39,160 nucleotides of DNA from Alphaproteobacteria bacterium (GCA_021775935.1 JAJFGY010000109.1:1-39160); one strand, 5' to 3'. Positions 27,674-38,246 are shown, counted from the first letter of the stretch. Translations and numbers: made by a program. The notes: generated by a model from the letters alone, not told the origin.

Positions 27674-29896
27674 ATGAGCACGCCACTGCCAACAGACGCC
27701 GCCAATGAGGACACGCAACTCAGAGAGATTGCGGAGGGCACGACCGATGCTGTGGCACCTATAGACCCGGAATCGCCTGAGCGATTTATGAACCGGGAGC
27801 TGTCCTGGCTGGCTTTCAACAAACGTGTGCTCGAAGAGTCCGACAATCGAAACCATCCTCTGCTTGAGCGCCTCCGTTTCCTCTCAATCTCCGCCAGCAA
27901 CCTCGATGAATTCTATATGGTTCGCGTCGCCGGGCTGCGCGGTCAGGTTAATGCTGGTGTGGAAACCCGCAGCCAGGACGGGCTGACGGCGGCCCAGCAG
28001 CTGGAACGGGTGAATGAGACGGCGTATCTCCTCATGGCCGAGCAACAGCGCCAATGGGAAGAGCTTCGCACTGAACTCAGGGCAGAGCATATCTCAGTCA
28101 TTGATGCGAACGAAGTCGCACCTTATGAGTTTTCATGGCTCGAAACCCGTTTCCTGGAAACCGTTTTCCCGGTTCTAACGCCGCTGGCGATTGATCCAGC
28201 CCATCCCTTTCCCTTTATCCCCAACTCCGGGTTTTGTCTTGCGCTTCAATTGCGCCGTGTGACAGATGGCAAGTTGATGAATGCCCTTCTCCCTGTCCCA
28301 CAGCAGATCGAGCGATTTATTCGCCTGCCGCCATCAGCAGATGCTGACGGGGAAATCCGTTTTCTGAGCCTGGAGAACCTGATCCGTCTGTTTCTCGACC
28401 GTCTGTTTCCAGGCTACGAAGTCATCGGCCAGGGCGCGTTCCGGGTTTTGCGCGACAGCGATATTGAGATTGAGGAAGAAGCCGAAGATCTGGTGCGCTT
28501 CTTTGAGTCTGCTCTTAAGCGCCGTCGGCGCGGAAGTGTTATCCGCCTGAAAATGGAAAAGAACACGCCCGAGAGCTTGCGCAAGCTTGTCATCCAGGAG
28601 CTGGAAGTTGGAAACAGCGAGCTTGTCCTGGTGGACGGGTTGATTGGGTTGGCCCAAACAGATCAGCTCATCGTTGATGATTTTCCAAAACTCAAATTCC
28701 CGCCTTACAACGCCCGTTTCCCCGAGCGGGTGCGGGATTTCGGGGGCGATTGTTTTGCCGCGATCCGGGCAAAGGATTTTGTGGTTCATCACCCCTATGA
28801 AAGTTTTGATGTTGTCTGCCAGTTCCTCCGTCAGGCAGCTGCTGACCCGGAAGTGGTGGCGATCAAACAGACGCTTTACCGGACCTCCAAAGACTCACCC
28901 ATTGTTCAGGCATTGATTGAAGCCGCCGAAGCCGGGAAGTCTGTAACCGCGCTGGTTGAACTGAAAGCACGCTTTGATGAGGCGGCGAACATTGTGTGGG
29001 CGCGTAACCTGGAACGCGCGGGCGTGCAGGTGGTCTTTGGCTTCATTGAACTCAAGACGCACGCCAAGATGAGCCTGGTCGTGCGCCGCGAGGGCGGTCA
29101 GCTTCGCTCCTATGTGCATTTGGGAACGGGGAACTATCACCCGATCACGGCGAAAATCTACACAGACCTGTCCATGTTCACCGACGACCCTGCTATTGGG
29201 CGGGATGTGGCCCAGGTGTTCAATTATCTCACAGGATATGCAGAGCCAGAACGCCTTGAAAAAATCGCCATGTCGCCAAAGAACCTGCGCGGACGTCTCT
29301 TAGGGCACATCCAAAAAGAGATGGAACATGCCCAGGCCGGACGCCCAGGCTCTATCTGGGTGAAAGTGAATTCCCTGGTCGACCCGATCATCATTGATGC
29401 GCTCTACGCTGCAAGCCGGGCGGGTGTGCAAATTGATCTGATCGTTCGCGGCATTTGCTGCTTGCGTCCAGGCGTCCCCGGTCTGTCAGAAAATATTCGG
29501 GTTAAGAGCATCGTGGGACGCTTTCTGGAGCATTCTCGAATCGTTTGCTTTGGCGATGGCCATGAACTGCCCTCAGACGAGGCGAAAATATATTTCTCGT
29601 CGGCGGACTGGATGCCCAGAAACTTGGACCGGCGTGTGGAAAACCTTGTATCGGTGACCAACCCCACAGTTCACGAGCAGATTCTCGACCAAATCATGGT
29701 TGCTAATGTAAAGGACAATGAGCAAAGCTGGTATATGTTGCCGGACGGTCGCTATCAGCGTATTGAGCGGCAAACTGGGGTGGAACCGTTTAACGCGCAC
29801 ACCTTCTTCATGAACAATGCGAGCTTGTCGGGCCGCGGCAAATCACTAAAGCGAAACGAACCTTCTTCAAGTGACCTCCCCCCCGCACAAAACTGA
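27674..29896 (+). CDS. ppk1: Polyphosphate kinase 1
   Basis: Makes polyphosphate from ATP through a phosphohistidine. 740 residues: N domain starting [19 protein letters not shown] (38-56) and [16 protein letters not shown] (76-91), H domain, then catalytic domains with His463 in [12 protein letters not shown] (the autophosphorylated His by family comparison), [19 protein letters not shown] and a second conserved His in EHSRIVCFG. The ATG at 27674 has a weak upstream GAG. A 90-base gap after hdaA may hold a promoter. The 3' end overlaps ppx by 26 bases. Confidence 0.96.
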   Translation: MSTPLPTDAANEDTQLREIAEGTTDAVAPIDPESPERFMNRELSWLAFNKRVLEESDNRNHPLLERLRFLSISASNLDEFYMVRVAGLRGQVNAGVETRSQDGLTAAQQLERVNETAYLLMAEQQRQWEELRTELRAEHISVIDANEVAPYEFSWLETRFLETVFPVLTPLAIDPAHPFPFIPNSGFCLALQLRRVTDGKLMNALLPVPQQIERFIRLPPSADADGEIRFLSLENLIRLFLDRLFPGYEVIGQGAFRVLRDSDIEIEEEAEDLVRFFESALKRRRRGSVIRLKMEKNTPESLRKLVIQELEVGNSELVLVDGLIGLAQTDQLIVDDFPKLKFPPYNARFPERVRDFGGDCFAAIRAKDFVVHHPYESFDVVCQFLRQAAADPEVVAIKQTLYRTSKDSPIVQALIEAAEAGKSVTALVELKARFDEAANIVWARNLERAGVQVVFGFIELKTHAKMSLVVRREGGQLRSYVHLGTGNYHPITAKIYTDLSMFTDDPAIGRDVAQVFNYLTGYAEPERLEKIAMSPKNLRGRLLGHIQKEMEHAQAGRPGSIWVKVNSLVDPIIIDALYAASRAGVQIDLIVRGICCLRPGVPGLSENIRVKSIVGRFLEHSRIVCFGDGHELPSDEAKIYFSSADWMPRNLDRRVENLVSVTNPTVHEQILDQIMVANVKDNEQSWYMLPDGRYQRIERQTGVEPFNAHTFFMNNASLSGRGKSLKRNEPSSSDLPPAQN

Positions 29897-31412
29897 CAGA
29901 TCTGACGCCAAGGGCGGCGGTGAGGTTTTGTTGGGTGCTAAGGGACGATTTGGAATAATTGACATCGGGTCGAACTCTGTTCGGCTGGTGATCTATGAGG
30001 GGGCAAAACGCAACCCGGTCCCCATATTCAACGAAAAGGTCATGGCGGGGCTCGGCGCCCGATTGAGCGAAACGGGCAAGCTCGACCCTGAGGGCGTGGA
30101 GCGTGCGCTCAATGCCTTGAACAGGTTCTCAGCACTGTTGGGCCAACTAGATGTTCAACACGTCGCCATGGTGGCAACAGCTGCTGTTCGTGATGCAACC
30201 GATGGTGCCGACTTCACGACGCAAGTAGAAGCGACAACAGGCTTAAGCATGCAGCTTCTCTCTGGTGAAGAAGAAGCAAAATATGCAGCTCTTGGCGTGC
30301 TATCGGGCATTCCCCAAGCAGATGGGATTGTGGGCGACCTGGGCGGGGGCAGTCTGGAGCTTGTCGATATAAAGCAGGGGAAAATGGGTCGGGGAGAGAC
30401 CCTGCCGCTCGGGCCATTGCGCCTTCTCGGAAGCGGCTTATCGCAGAAGGAAGTTTTGCGCGACGTCGACAAGGCGTTTGAAAAAGTAGATTGGCTTGGC
30501 GAGGGGGAAGGGCGCACCCTCTATGCTGTTGGCGGTGTCTGGCGAAACCTGGCCCGCATCCACATGGCGCAAAACGATTATCCGGTTCGCGTTCTCCACG
30601 ACTATGAAATCCCCGCCGCAGAAGCTGCAGATCTTGCAAAACTGATTGAGAAATTGGGGGCAAAGTCGCTTGCAAAAATTCCAGATGTCTCATCCAGGCG
30701 TGTCGGTGCGTTGCCCGTTGGTGCGCTCGTTCTCAACCGTCTGATAGCAACGACAAAAATAAAGAAAGTGGCAATCTCAGCTTACGGGCTGAGAGAGGGC
30801 GTGCTGTTTGATCAGCTTTCAGAGCAGGAACAGGCACGTGATCCGTTGCTGGCCGGGGCAAGTGACCTCGCCAGACGTCTCGTGCGGTTTCCCGAGCACA
30901 AACGCGAACTGGCGGACTGGACTGCCCCTCTTTTCGAGCAAAGCGGTTTGGGTGAAACGGAGAGCCAAAAGCGTCTGCGCCTGGCTGCTTGTAGTCTCGC
31001 GGACATAGGGTGGTATGTGCACCCCGACTATCGTGCGGCACACGCATTGGAGCAGACATTGCTAGCGCCACTGTCTGGTATATCGCACTCAGAACGTGTG
31101 TTCCTGGCCCGCACAGCCTTTCATAGGCATGAAGGGGCGGGGGAGCCTCTAGCTGTCAACGGACTAACACGTCTGCTGGCGGAAGAAGAACATCATCGTG
31201 CCAGCGTCATGGGACTTGGGTTTCGTCTTGCCTTTACACTTTGCGCTGCCAGCGTAGGTGTCCTGCCCTATACAAGGCTGGTCCTCACCAAAGGCGCACT
31301 GACCCTTAACGTACAACGCTCTCATCAGGCATTTTGTGGGGAAGTCGTCGAGAAACGTTTGGCTGCGTTGGCGCGCACGCTCGACTTAGAAGCCAAAACG
31401 CAAATCATCTAG
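29871..31412 (+). CDS. ppx: Exopolyphosphatase (Ppx/GppA family)
   Basis: Releases phosphate from polyphosphate ends and/or converts pppGpp to ppGpp. 513 residues in the ASKHA fold: phosphate motif [18 protein letters not shown] (27-44), then AAVRDATDG and [13 protein letters not shown], followed by a C-terminal helical domain of HD-like type. The GTG at 29871 lies 26 bases inside ppk1 and has no clear ribosome-binding site; a TTG near 29928 preceded by GTGAGG is an alternative that would remove about 19 poorly conserved residues. ppk1 and ppx are paired so that polyphosphate synthesis and breakdown are co-expressed. Confidence 0.93.
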   Translation: MTSPPHKTDRSDAKGGGEVLLGAKGRFGIIDIGSNSVRLVIYEGAKRNPVPIFNEKVMAGLGARLSETGKLDPEGVERALNALNRFSALLGQLDVQHVAMVATAAVRDATDGADFTTQVEATTGLSMQLLSGEEEAKYAALGVLSGIPQADGIVGDLGGGSLELVDIKQGKMGRGETLPLGPLRLLGSGLSQKEVLRDVDKAFEKVDWLGEGEGRTLYAVGGVWRNLARIHMAQNDYPVRVLHDYEIPAAEAADLAKLIEKLGAKSLAKIPDVSSRRVGALPVGALVLNRLIATTKIKKVAISAYGLREGVLFDQLSEQEQARDPLLAGASDLARRLVRFPEHKRELADWTAPLFEQSGLGETESQKRLRLAACSLADIGWYVHPDYRAAHALEQTLLAPLSGISHSERVFLARTAFHRHEGAGEPLAVNGLTRLLAEEEHHRASVMGLGFRLAFTLCAASVGVLPYTRLVLTKGALTLNVQRSHQAFCGEVVEKRLAALARTLDLEAKTQII

Positions 31413-31424
31413 GTCACGAAACAA

Positions 31425-31454
31425 AAAAGGCCACGTCGTCTGAAGCGGCCTTTT
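31425..31454. terminator. Bidirectional terminator between ppx and the chemoreceptor gene
   Basis: AAAAGGCC (31425-31432) pairs with GGCCTTTT (31447-31454) around a 14-base loop, 12 bases after the ppx stop. A-rich on the left and T-rich on the right, it can terminate both convergent genes. Confidence 0.75.
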
Positions 31455-31485
31455 GAGTATCTGGTGTCTTGGGACGGTCTCGACG

Positions 31486-33549
31486 TCAGGCAGCGCGAAT
31501 AGAGGCAACGAAGTCACCAACCTGCTTGCGCAGATCTACTGCCGTCTGGGAAAGCTCTTCAGCAGAGGTCAGAACCTTATTGGCCGCAGACCCGGTCTGC
31601 TCAGCTGCAGAGCGCACCGTTTCAACGCTGGAAGAAACGTTCCGGTTCATCTCAGCTGTTTCCTCAGCGCTCCGGGAGATTTCCAGTGTCGCAGAACTCT
31701 GCTCTTCAACTGCCGCAGAAACCGCAGAAGTTACCTGGTTGATCTCGTCAATCTTACTTGCAATGCCGGTCATTGCTTCAGCAGCGGTCCGGGTTTCTTC
31801 CTGAACCCGGTTCACGTGATCGGAGATTTCGCCCGTCGCTTTTGCAGTCTGATTAGCGAGATCTTTAACCTCAGAGGCAACGACAGCAAAACCCTTGCCT
31901 GCATCACCCGCTCGTGCCGCTTCAATCGTTGCATTGAGAGCTAGGAGATTTGTTTGTTCGGCAATTTCCTGGATCAACTCCATGACTGAACCAATTCGAT
32001 TGGCCGCCTCTGCCAGATTGTTCATCTGAACATCTGTCTGTTCTGATGCCGCGCGGGATTCTTGCGTCAGCGCCGCTGATACCGAGATTTGTTCCGTTAC
32101 TTCGCCAATTGCATTCGACAATTGGGTTGCAGCGGCAGCAACGGTCTCAACATTCTGAGTGGCCCCAGCGCTTGTATTGCTAACAGAGATAGCTTCGTCG
32201 TTGGTCGTGCCCGCGAGTTTACTCATGGAACGAGCGGTTTGCTCCAGCTCACCTGAGGAAGACGTCAGAGCATCAATCATCTGGCCGATGGACGTTTCCA
32301 GATCATCCGCCATCTTGTTCAGCTCTTCGCGCTTCTGTTGCGCGGCACGTTTCTCAGCGATCTGTTGTTCTTCTTTGGCGCGAACGCCAGCAGCCCCCTG
32401 ATCCCGGAAGACTTCGACTGCGCGGGCCATGTCCCCGATCTCGTCACGGCGGTTTTTCCCGGCAATTTCAATATCGAAAGCGCCGTCTGCGACCTCACCC
32501 ATGACATCCTGCAACCCAGCAAGCGGCTTGGTGATGGAGCGACCGACAATGTAGCAGGCAGCTCCGGCAACAATCAGAGAGCCGATTGAGGCGACGAGTG
32601 TCACCAGCAATGCCGTCCAGGCAGAGCTAAGCGCATGATCTGCGGAGCCAATGAGGCTCAAAGACACATACTCTTCGACCTGTTTGATCAGATTGATCTT
32701 CGCAGTGATGCCGTCGAACCACTGAATATCTGTGATGTCGTCATAGAGCATGTCGTAGCCGGCTTCGACAGCGATATCGCGCCAATACTCCACATCATCC
32801 ACTGCGGTACCGGCGACCGTTTCATCATAGAAGGCAACGGAAGCAGGTGATGCATAGGCGCGGAACACAGCGAGATAGGAATCCTGCTGACCGATGAGGG
32901 TCACAAAATCAGTATGGGTGAGAGAGTCAAAAGACTTGTTCCCGTAACCGCGGGTTCCCATGGCGCGTTCCAGACCGGCGCGCTCTTTGATTTCCAGCAG
33001 ACTTGTATAGGCAATGCTCTTGCCCTTGATTTCAGGGTCATTTGCCAGTGACGAAACAACTGAGACAATGTCGAGCAGCTGCCGGATCGTTTGAGTATAA
33101 TATTCTGAGGTGGCTTCGACGGTTGTCCGCATTGATTTCGTACGGTCACGGAAACCCTCCAGACGTTCGATCTCCGCGAGCGCAGCAGTGAGCTGGTCTT
33201 CGACCGTTGCCCCATATTTGGCAGCTGGGAAGGCTTGCAGATAGGGGAGGATTTCCGTCAGGACAGCATCAGAAGATGCAATCTGCTCATCAAGACGTGT
33301 CGCCCAGGCGCCGCTGCCACCCGTCGTAATGTAGGTCGACGAGAGCGCACGCTCGCTTTGAAGCTCATGCACCACAGAGCTGATTTTTGGGGAGACTGTT
33401 GCCAGCGTATGCAGCTGGCTGAGCGACGCATATCGGGAGAATTCAGCGCTGACAATATAGGCCGCAAACAGCGCGATACCGATGATAGGTACGATGGCAG
33501 CCACAAAAATGCGTTTGCCAATGCTGGCATTGAGAAGCCCTGAAAACAT
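31486..33549 (-). CDS. Methyl-accepting chemotaxis protein with NIT sensor domain
   Basis: 687-residue transmembrane chemoreceptor. Transmembrane helix 1 about 13-33; periplasmic helical sensor about 45-305 that resembles the NIT (nitrate/nitrite-sensing) domain, with [16 protein letters not shown] (59-74) and [14 protein letters not shown] (185-198); transmembrane helix 2 about 311-335; HAMP about 336-388; signalling coiled coil with hairpin tip [21 protein letters not shown] (528-548) and [15 protein letters not shown]. No C-terminal CheR-binding pentapeptide is seen. The ligand is inferred only from the domain type. It interrupts the ppx-rnd neighbourhood and has no che genes nearby. A CtrA-like box lies 53-68 bases upstream. 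Confidence 0.93.
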   Translation of the reverse strand: MFSGLLNASIGKRIFVAAIVPIIGIALFAAYIVSAEFSRYASLSQLHTLATVSPKISSVVHELQSERALSSTYITTGGSGAWATRLDEQIASSDAVLTEILPYLQAFPAAKYGATVEDQLTAALAEIERLEGFRDRTKSMRTTVEATSEYYTQTIRQLLDIVSVVSSLANDPEIKGKSIAYTSLLEIKERAGLERAMGTRGYGNKSFDSLTHTDFVTLIGQQDSYLAVFRAYASPASVAFYDETVAGTAVDDVEYWRDIAVEAGYDMLYDDITDIQWFDGITAKINLIKQVEEYVSLSLIGSADHALSSAWTALLVTLVASIGSLIVAGAACYIVGRSITKPLAGLQDVMGEVADGAFDIEIAGKNRRDEIGDMARAVEVFRDQGAAGVRAKEEQQIAEKRAAQQKREELNKMADDLETSIGQMIDALTSSSGELEQTARSMSKLAGTTNDEAISVSNTSAGATQNVETVAAAATQLSNAIGEVTEQISVSAALTQESRAASEQTDVQMNNLAEAANRIGSVMELIQEIAEQTNLLALNATIEAARAGDAGKGFAVVASEVKDLANQTAKATGEISDHVNRVQEETRTAAEAMTGIASKIDEINQVTSAVSAAVEEQSSATLEISRSAEETAEMNRNVSSSVETVRSAAEQTGSAANKVLTSAEELSQTAVDLRKQVGDFVASIRAA

Positions 33550-33601
33550 GATTGATCCCCGTCCCTGAATTACCCGTTACAGGCAGGATCGTGGGAGAAC
33601 T

Positions 33602-33617
33602 CTAAATTCTAGTTAAC
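33602..33617 (-). promoter_or_regulatory. CtrA-like box upstream of the chemoreceptor gene
   Basis: Read on the minus strand, GTTAA-CTAGAAT-TTAG matches TTAA-N7-TTAA with one mismatch (plus strand CTAA-N7-TTAAC). It ends 53 bases before the ATG. CtrA activates motility and chemotaxis genes in many alphaproteobacteria by binding such boxes near -35, so the site and position fit; binding itself is not shown. Confidence 0.45.
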
Positions 33618-33652
33618 ATGAGAAGCGGCAAACTCATAAGGTAAACAAGAGG

Positions 33653-34822
33653 TTACGAGCTTAAACTTTCGGACTGTATGCGGGTGACTTTCAGTTGGCG
33701 TCCCTGCGCGGATATCGCTAATTCCCCATTCTTTAGGGCTATGGCATCACGTCCAAAAATTTCATGACGCCATCCAGACAATGCTTTGACCCCTGCGTCC
33801 CTAAATGCCGCAATTTGCTCAAGGTCGGACACATTCGCGATCAGTTTTGGCGCAACATTGTGCTCCTCACTGCGCATTTTCAGGAGCACTTTGAGCAGTT
33901 CGACCAGAGGGCCGATGCCCGACGGGAGAGGGCGCGGATCTTCAATATCAGGCAGATCCGCTTCGTCGCGGTTGAGGCCCGTTTGGATGGCTTCAAGAAG
34001 ACTTGGTGCAGAGCGGCTGTTGGAGAAGCCACGCGGTACAGCGCGCAGATTGTCCAGACCTTTCAGGTCTTTTGGCTGCTGATTGGCGAGCTCAAACAAC
34101 GCGTCATCTTTCATGATGCGGTTGCGCGGCATGTTCCGCTCCTGCGCCTGGCGTTCGCGCCATGCAGCAACTTCCATCAGCACGCCAACCGCTTTGCGTC
34201 CTTTTACACGCATTTTCAGGCGTTTCCAGGCAGCCTCTGGCCTCAGGGCATAGGTCTCGGGATTTTGCAGGATCGCCATTTCTTCGCCAACCCAGGCAAC
34301 ACGCTCATTCTCGGCGATCTGGCGCGCAAGCACGTCGTAGATCTTGCGAAGATGTGTCACATCGGCAATGGCATAATTGAGCTGTTTCTCGGTAAGGGGG
34401 CGCCGGCTCCAATCTGTAAACCGGGATGATTTGTCGACTTTGCCGCTGGCCAGCTTTCGCACCAGGGTTTCGTAGCCCACAGATTCTCCAAAACCACAGA
34501 CCATAGCCGCAACCTGGCTATCGAAAAGCGGGTCCGGAATTGCCCGCGCCTCATGATAGAAAATCTCAATGTCCTGCCGCGCAGCGTGGAAAACCTTGAT
34601 CACGTCGCGGTTTGTCATCAACTCATAGAAGCGCGTGAGGTCAATACCCTCCGCAAGCGGGTCAATGATGTATTCGTGCCGTGGTCCAGCCACCTGGATC
34701 AGGCAGAGGATGGGCCAATAGGTCGAATCCCTCATGAACTCGGTATCGACAGTGATGTAGGAGGCCTTAGCCAGATGGCCGCATGCTGTTTCGAGCGCAG
34801 CCGTAGTCGTGATAATTTCCAT
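33653..34822 (-). CDS. rnd: Ribonuclease D
   Basis: 3'-5' exoribonuclease involved in tRNA 3' maturation. 389 residues with the DEDDy active site: Asp26 and Glu28 (VDTEF), Asp84 (ARQDIEIFY), Tyr150 and Asp154 ([10 protein letters not shown]), then HRDC-like helical domains (about 205-380). The ATG at 34822 gives the usual N-terminus and has AGGGG just upstream; a frame extending about 105 codons further would cross into the aspS leader and is not real. It is divergent from aspS, the common alphaproteobacterial arrangement. Confidence 0.95.
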   Translation of the reverse strand: MEIITTTAALETACGHLAKASYITVDTEFMRDSTYWPILCLIQVAGPRHEYIIDPLAEGIDLTRFYELMTNRDVIKVFHAARQDIEIFYHEARAIPDPLFDSQVAAMVCGFGESVGYETLVRKLASGKVDKSSRFTDWSRRPLTEKQLNYAIADVTHLRKIYDVLARQIAENERVAWVGEEMAILQNPETYALRPEAAWKRLKMRVKGRKAVGVLMEVAAWRERQAQERNMPRNRIMKDDALFELANQQPKDLKGLDNLRAVPRGFSNSRSAPSLLEAIQTGLNRDEADLPDIEDPRPLPSGIGPLVELLKVLLKMRSEEHNVAPKLIANVSDLEQIAAFRDAGVKALSGWRHEIFGRDAIALKNGELAISAQGRQLKVTRIQSESLSS

Positions 34823-34903
34823 GCCGCCCCTATACCGCAATCTGGACAATCTGTCGCCCCCCGGTTCACCACACCGCCAGACAAGGGGGGAGGCGCGAAG
34901 ACC

Positions 34904-34932
34904 TTGACAAATCACCTGTCCCATGCGCTTTT
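34904..34932 (+). promoter_or_regulatory. Possible aspS promoter
   Basis: A perfect -35 TTGACA (34904-34909) is followed after 17 bases by GCTTTT (34927-34932), which only partly fits the alphaproteobacterial -10 (GCTATA-like). It lies about 75 bases before the aspS ATG in the rnd/aspS divergent region. Confidence 0.4.
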
Positions 34933-35005
34933 CGGCTCCCAGAACCGGGCTCGGCGCCTGCCGCTCCGCCCAAAATTCCTGCCTTTTTTCAGGGTTGAAG
35001 CCAAA

Positions 35006-36823
35006 ATGCACCCTTATCGCAGCCATACGTGTGGCGAGCTCACGAAATCCAATGTTGACGAGACGGTCCGCCTTTCGGGCTGGGTCCATAGAAAGCGCGA
35101 CCATGGCGGTCTGCTTTTTATCGACTTGCGCGACCATTATGGTCTGACGCAGCTCGTTTTTGACCCGGACATGGGCGAGGGCTTTAAGGTGGCCGAGCAG
35201 GTGCGCGCAGAATCAGTACTGCGGATTGACGGGCCTGTCGTTGCGCGCGCGCAAGACACAGTGAACGCCAACTTGCCAACCGGTGCTATTGAGGTCCTGG
35301 TGAAAGACGCTGAGATCCTATCTGAGGCGCAAGAGCTGCCCTTGCCGGTTTTTGGGGAGCAGGAATACCCGGAAGAGATTCGCCTTCGGCATCGTTTTTT
35401 GGATCTGCGCCGCGATGGCATGCATGAGCGCATCGTACTGCGCTCCAAGCTGATCCGTGCCATGCGCAATTCTATGGAAGATCAGGGCTTCCTGGATTAC
35501 CAGACACCCATCCTGACCGCATCCAGCCCAGAGGGCGCGCGAGACTTTCTGGTGCCAAGCCGTCTACACCCTGGCAAGTTCTACGCATTGCCTCAGGCGC
35601 CACAGCAATTTAAGCAGCTGACAATGGTGGCGGGCTTCGACCGGTATTATCAGATTGCCGCCTGCTTCCGTGATGAGGATGCGCGCGCAGACCGCTCCGC
35701 CGGTGAGTTCTATCAGCTCGATGTTGAGATGAGTTTTGTGGAACAGGACGAAGTTTTCGCCGTGATGGAAAAGGTGGCTGAAGACACGTTCGGTACCTTT
35801 GCAAGTGCGATGGCGACGCCGCGTGTGGCCGACAAAGCCCCCTTCATCCGTATTCCCTATAAAGAGTCGATGCTGAAATATGGCAATGACAAGCCGGACC
35901 TTCGCAACCCGATTGAGATTGTCGACATCACAGAGTTTTTCACACCAGACGATGTGACGTTTAAGGCATTCAAGAACGTGATCGCGGGCGGCGGCATTGT
36001 GCGCGGCATTCCAGCACCGGGTGCTGGCGATCGACCGCGGTCGTTCTTTGACAAGCTCAATGACTGGGCGCGCAAAGATCAGGGGGCAGCAGGTCTCGGC
36101 TATATTGTTTTTGAAGAAGTGGACGGCGCGCTATCTGGCAAAGGTCCGATTGCGAAGTTCTTCCCGGCCGAAATTCTACAAGGCATGGCGGCAAAAGCAG
36201 GCGTCAAAGCAGGCGATGCGCTTTTCTTTGCCTGTGACAAGGAAGCTCCAGCAGCCGCACTCGCGGGCAACGCACGAACCCGAATTGGCACTGAACTAGA
36301 GCTGATTGAGAAAGATGTTTTCCGCTTCTGCTGGATTACCGATTATCCGATTTACGAGTTCAACGAGACGGAAGGCAGGATCGACTTCTCCCACAATCCG
36401 TTCTCCATGCCTGTTGGAGGGCTGGACGCGCTGAACACGCAAGACCCATTGGATGTTATGGGGCAGCAATATGACCTGGTCTGCAACGGCTACGAGCTTG
36501 GGTCAGGTGCCATCCGGAATGCAGACCCCGAGTGCATGCTCAAAGCCTTCGAAATCGCAGGCCATGCCCACGAGGATACGGAGAAAAACTTTGCCGGCAT
36601 GTTGAATGCCTTCCGCTTTGGCGCGCCGCCTCACGGAGGTATTGCGCTGGGTGTTGATCGCATTGTGATGCTGCTTGCCGACCAGGCAAACATTCGTGAA
36701 GTGACCATGTATCCGATGAACCAACAGGCAGAAGACCTGCTCATGGGCGCGCCGTCCGAGCCTGCCAATCATCAGCTGCGGGAACTGCACTTGCGCCACA
36801 TTCCACCTCCTGAGAAAAAATAG
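35006..36823 (+). CDS. aspS: Aspartyl-tRNA synthetase (Asp/Asn type likely)
   Basis: Charges tRNA with aspartate. 605 residues in the bacterial class IIb form: OB-fold anticodon domain (about 1-110, [20 protein letters not shown]), class II motif 2 [10 protein letters not shown] (221-230) with [11 protein letters not shown], a GAD insertion domain (about 295-420), and motif 3 [12 protein letters not shown] (545-556). Many alphaproteobacteria use a non-discriminating AspRS with GatCAB; that cannot be decided here. The ATG at 35006 has GAAG 5 bases upstream; the open frame continues upstream into antisense rnd, but family similarity begins at [12 protein letters not shown]. Confidence 0.96.
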   Translation: MHPYRSHTCGELTKSNVDETVRLSGWVHRKRDHGGLLFIDLRDHYGLTQLVFDPDMGEGFKVAEQVRAESVLRIDGPVVARAQDTVNANLPTGAIEVLVKDAEILSEAQELPLPVFGEQEYPEEIRLRHRFLDLRRDGMHERIVLRSKLIRAMRNSMEDQGFLDYQTPILTASSPEGARDFLVPSRLHPGKFYALPQAPQQFKQLTMVAGFDRYYQIAACFRDEDARADRSAGEFYQLDVEMSFVEQDEVFAVMEKVAEDTFGTFASAMATPRVADKAPFIRIPYKESMLKYGNDKPDLRNPIEIVDITEFFTPDDVTFKAFKNVIAGGGIVRGIPAPGAGDRPRSFFDKLNDWARKDQGAAGLGYIVFEEVDGALSGKGPIAKFFPAEILQGMAAKAGVKAGDALFFACDKEAPAAALAGNARTRIGTELELIEKDVFRFCWITDYPIYEFNETEGRIDFSHNPFSMPVGGLDALNTQDPLDVMGQQYDLVCNGYELGSGAIRNADPECMLKAFEIAGHAHEDTEKNFAGMLNAFRFGAPPHGGIALGVDRIVMLLADQANIREVTMYPMNQQAEDLLMGAPSEPANHQLRELHLRHIPPPEKK

Positions 36824-36858
36824 GCGCTCACCCAGGGCGGGCTGACGACACAAAGGCT

Positions 36859-37413
36859 CTAGGGAGAAAGCCAGCCCGGCCGGGGGCCTTGTGGCACAAA
36901 CATCTCAACCATATCTTCTGCGAAGTGAGGGATGAGACGGTCGCCATATGCAAGCGCGCCAAGTGGCACCACGTAGACCATAGACCGCGTCGATCCATCC
37001 GAGGGTTCGACATAGGGTAAGGCGAGGCTCTCAAACTCCATCACCTCGCCGGCTCGGCTGTTAAGCCGACCGCTGACCCATCTGCCGAAGGGCGCGCCGC
37101 GTCCGTGCTCCCCATAGAAGCTGTCAAACGTCTCCCGCCTTTTGGTGGCATCAACAGCGGCCATGCTCTCTTCAAGATAGGTATGGGTGAGGTTCTCCCC
37201 AAATATGTCCACCAGACCCGTTCCAAAAAGAAGGCAGAACGAGCGCCCGTCCGCGTCTGTTTGATGCAAGAGGAGATTGGGCATAAAGGCTGCGAGACCG
37301 CGAAGGGGAAGATCTGATTTTCCAGGAATGGAGACATTGGCTGCTGCCCGCGCATCATACCAAAGCGACGCAAAGGCGATCATGGCTTTGGATTGAACGA
37401 TGATGGATGACAC
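36859..37413 (-). CDS. PAS_5 domain protein
   Basis: 184 residues resembling the alphaproteobacterial PAS_5 family: opening helix and LWYDARAAANVSIPGKSDLPL, then PNLLLHQTDADGRSFCLLFGTGLVDIFGENLTHTYLEE (the PAS core), and a C-terminal VYVVPLGALAYGD strand pair. There is no output domain and no membrane segment, so it is a small stand-alone sensor or adaptor whose ligand and partner are unknown. The start is a GTG preceded by a run of nine G (minus strand) that is itself the likely ribosome-binding sequence. An ATG at 37383 is in frame but lacks a good site. A minus-strand TATATT lies upstream. Confidence 0.8.
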   Translation of the reverse strand: MSSIIVQSKAMIAFASLWYDARAAANVSIPGKSDLPLRGLAAFMPNLLLHQTDADGRSFCLLFGTGLVDIFGENLTHTYLEESMAAVDATKRRETFDSFYGEHGRGAPFGRWVSGRLNSRAGEVMEFESLALPYVEPSDGSTRSMVYVVPLGALAYGDRLIPHFAEDMVEMFVPQGPRPGWLSP

Positions 37414-37417
37414 TTGA

Positions 37418-37426
37418 CCCCCCCCC
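37418..37426 (-). repeat. G9 homopolymer in the PAS_5 gene ribosome-binding region
   Basis: Nine consecutive C on the plus strand (G9 in the gene's sense), 4 bases upstream of the GTG start, forming AGGGGGGGGGTCAAGTG. Homopolymers of this length are prone to slippage, and length changes here would alter ribosome-binding strength or spacing. Confidence 0.6.
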
Positions 37427-37445
37427 TAAATGCAACTGGCGTTTT

Positions 37446-37451
37446 AATATA
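37446..37451 (-). promoter_or_regulatory. Possible -10 element of the PAS_5 gene
   Basis: Minus-strand TATATT (within CCTATATTAAAAC) would start transcription about 25 bases before the GTG. The -35 region 17 bases upstream (TGAACT) is poor, so the call rests on the -10 alone. Confidence 0.3.
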
Positions 37452-37642
37452 GGGTGGGCGCGATGTCCAGTTCAGCTCTGAGGGGGTCGGGGCCCGGACG
37501 CCTCAGAGGGGGGCAAAGCGAAGGAGAGCTTGTTAGGCCGTCGCAGAGGCGTTTTGCAGAAACGTCCAATCTGGTCTGACATCGGCGGCGTCAAACCTGT
37601 GGGTAGGAGCAGGACACCCACGTGCATTTTTGGGTCCTTCCC

Positions 37643-37930
37643 TCAAACCCCCGCTACGATGATTACATCATTCTCAGACGCGCCTTTGCGCTTTGCTTTA
37701 GCGGCTTGATATTCCGGTGAGTGGAAACATTCCCGTGCGGCCTCAACGCTTGGAAACTCAACCACAATGTGGCGCTCTTTCGCGCTGCCTTCCACCACGT
37801 CAAACGCGCCGCCACGCGTGAGGAATTTCGCGCCATACTTTTCAAACGGCGCAGCGACACCTGCTCGGTATTCGTCATATTTCGCCTGATCCGTGACGGT
37901 CGCGTGCGCGATCCAATATCCTTTGGGCAT
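37643..37930 (-). CDS. DUF1330 domain protein
   Basis: 95-residue ferredoxin-like-fold protein of the DUF1330 family, with the typical pattern GYWIAHATVTDQAKYDEYRAGVAAPFEKYGAKFLTRGG, then HIVVEFPSVEAARECFHSPEYQAAKAKRKGASENDVIIVAGV. These small dimeric alpha/beta proteins have no established reaction. AAGGA lies 9 bases before the ATG. It is separated from the PAS_5 gene by 229 bases containing no recognisable gene and is probably its own unit. Confidence 0.88.
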   Translation of the reverse strand: MPKGYWIAHATVTDQAKYDEYRAGVAAPFEKYGAKFLTRGGAFDVVEGSAKERHIVVEFPSVEAARECFHSPEYQAAKAKRKGASENDVIIVAGV

Positions 37931-37964
37931 CGATAGATTCCTTTGAGTTGCTGTTTCCCCATTC

Positions 37965-38063
37965 TGTCACTGCCGGACTTGTTCCGGCAATCCAGGGTTC
38001 CAAACGCAGGCTTCTATTTTGTAGCCCCTGGACCCCCGGAATAAATCCGGGGGTGACGGCTTC
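37965..38063. repeat. Palindromic repeat, copy A
   Basis: 99 bases aligning without gaps to 38982-39080, with about 17 differences. Terminal GTCAC (37966-37970) and GTGAC (38053-38057) are inverted; inside are hairpins TGCCGGA/TCCGGCA (37971-37989), TCCAGGG/CCCTGGA and ACCCCCGGA/TCCGGGGGT (about 38032-38054). It resembles the abundant GTCAT-nCCGG palindromic repeats of alphaproteobacterial intergenic regions. It lies upstream of the membrane-protein/XRE module. Confidence 0.8.
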
Positions 38064-38146
38064 TGTTGGGAGGCTCGGATGAGGCCAACCTCAGACAGGA
38101 CGAGCTGGGATCCAACCGGGTGGGGGGATAAGAAAGTAAAAATTTT

Positions 38147-38175
38147 TTGACTATAAGTCAGGTATTGCATACATA
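38147..38175 (+). promoter_or_regulatory. Promoter of the membrane-protein/XRE operon
   Basis: TTGACT (38147-38152), 17-base spacer, TACATA (38170-38175), in an AT-rich patch that stands out from the GC-rich surroundings. Transcription would start near 38182, about 65 bases before the first ATG. The -35 overlaps the palindrome at 38148-38160. Confidence 0.55.
38148..38160. promoter_or_regulatory. Operator-like palindrome over the -35
   Basis: TGACT-ATA-AGTCA is a perfect 13-base dyad overlapping the -35. Its core GACT-N3-AGTC equals the box described for restriction-modification controller (C) proteins, which are small XRE regulators of similar size to the one encoded just downstream. Autorepression by that regulator is the inference. 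Confidence 0.45.
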
Positions 38176-38246
38176 TTGTCCATCAGAGTAGACGTGGGGC
38201 GACGCGGATGTCCCACTAAATAGCGCGTCAGAAGGAGATCGACCCC

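Noticed and set aside
34553-35005. N-terminal extension of AspRS by about 151 codons
   Set aside because: It is antisense to rnd, and AspRS family similarity starts at the ATG at 35006.
34823-35137. N-terminal extension of RNase D by about 105 codons
   Set aside because: It crosses the divergent promoter region and the aspS coding start; RNase D homology begins at the ATG at 34822.
37599-37621. GTGGGT/ACCCAC hairpin with nearby T5 as a terminator
   Set aside because: The T-run is on the plus strand, where no gene ends nearby; the stem is only 6 bp.
38148-38160. Evidence for a restriction-modification system
   Set aside because: The C-box-like palindrome and small XRE gene suggested it, but no methylase or endonuclease is encoded in the window.
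37967-38170. Open frame of 67 codons on the minus strand upstream of the membrane-protein gene
   Set aside because: It lies mostly in repeat copy A and its hairpins; translated repeats of this kind are frequent false genes, and no domain or ribosome-binding site supports it.
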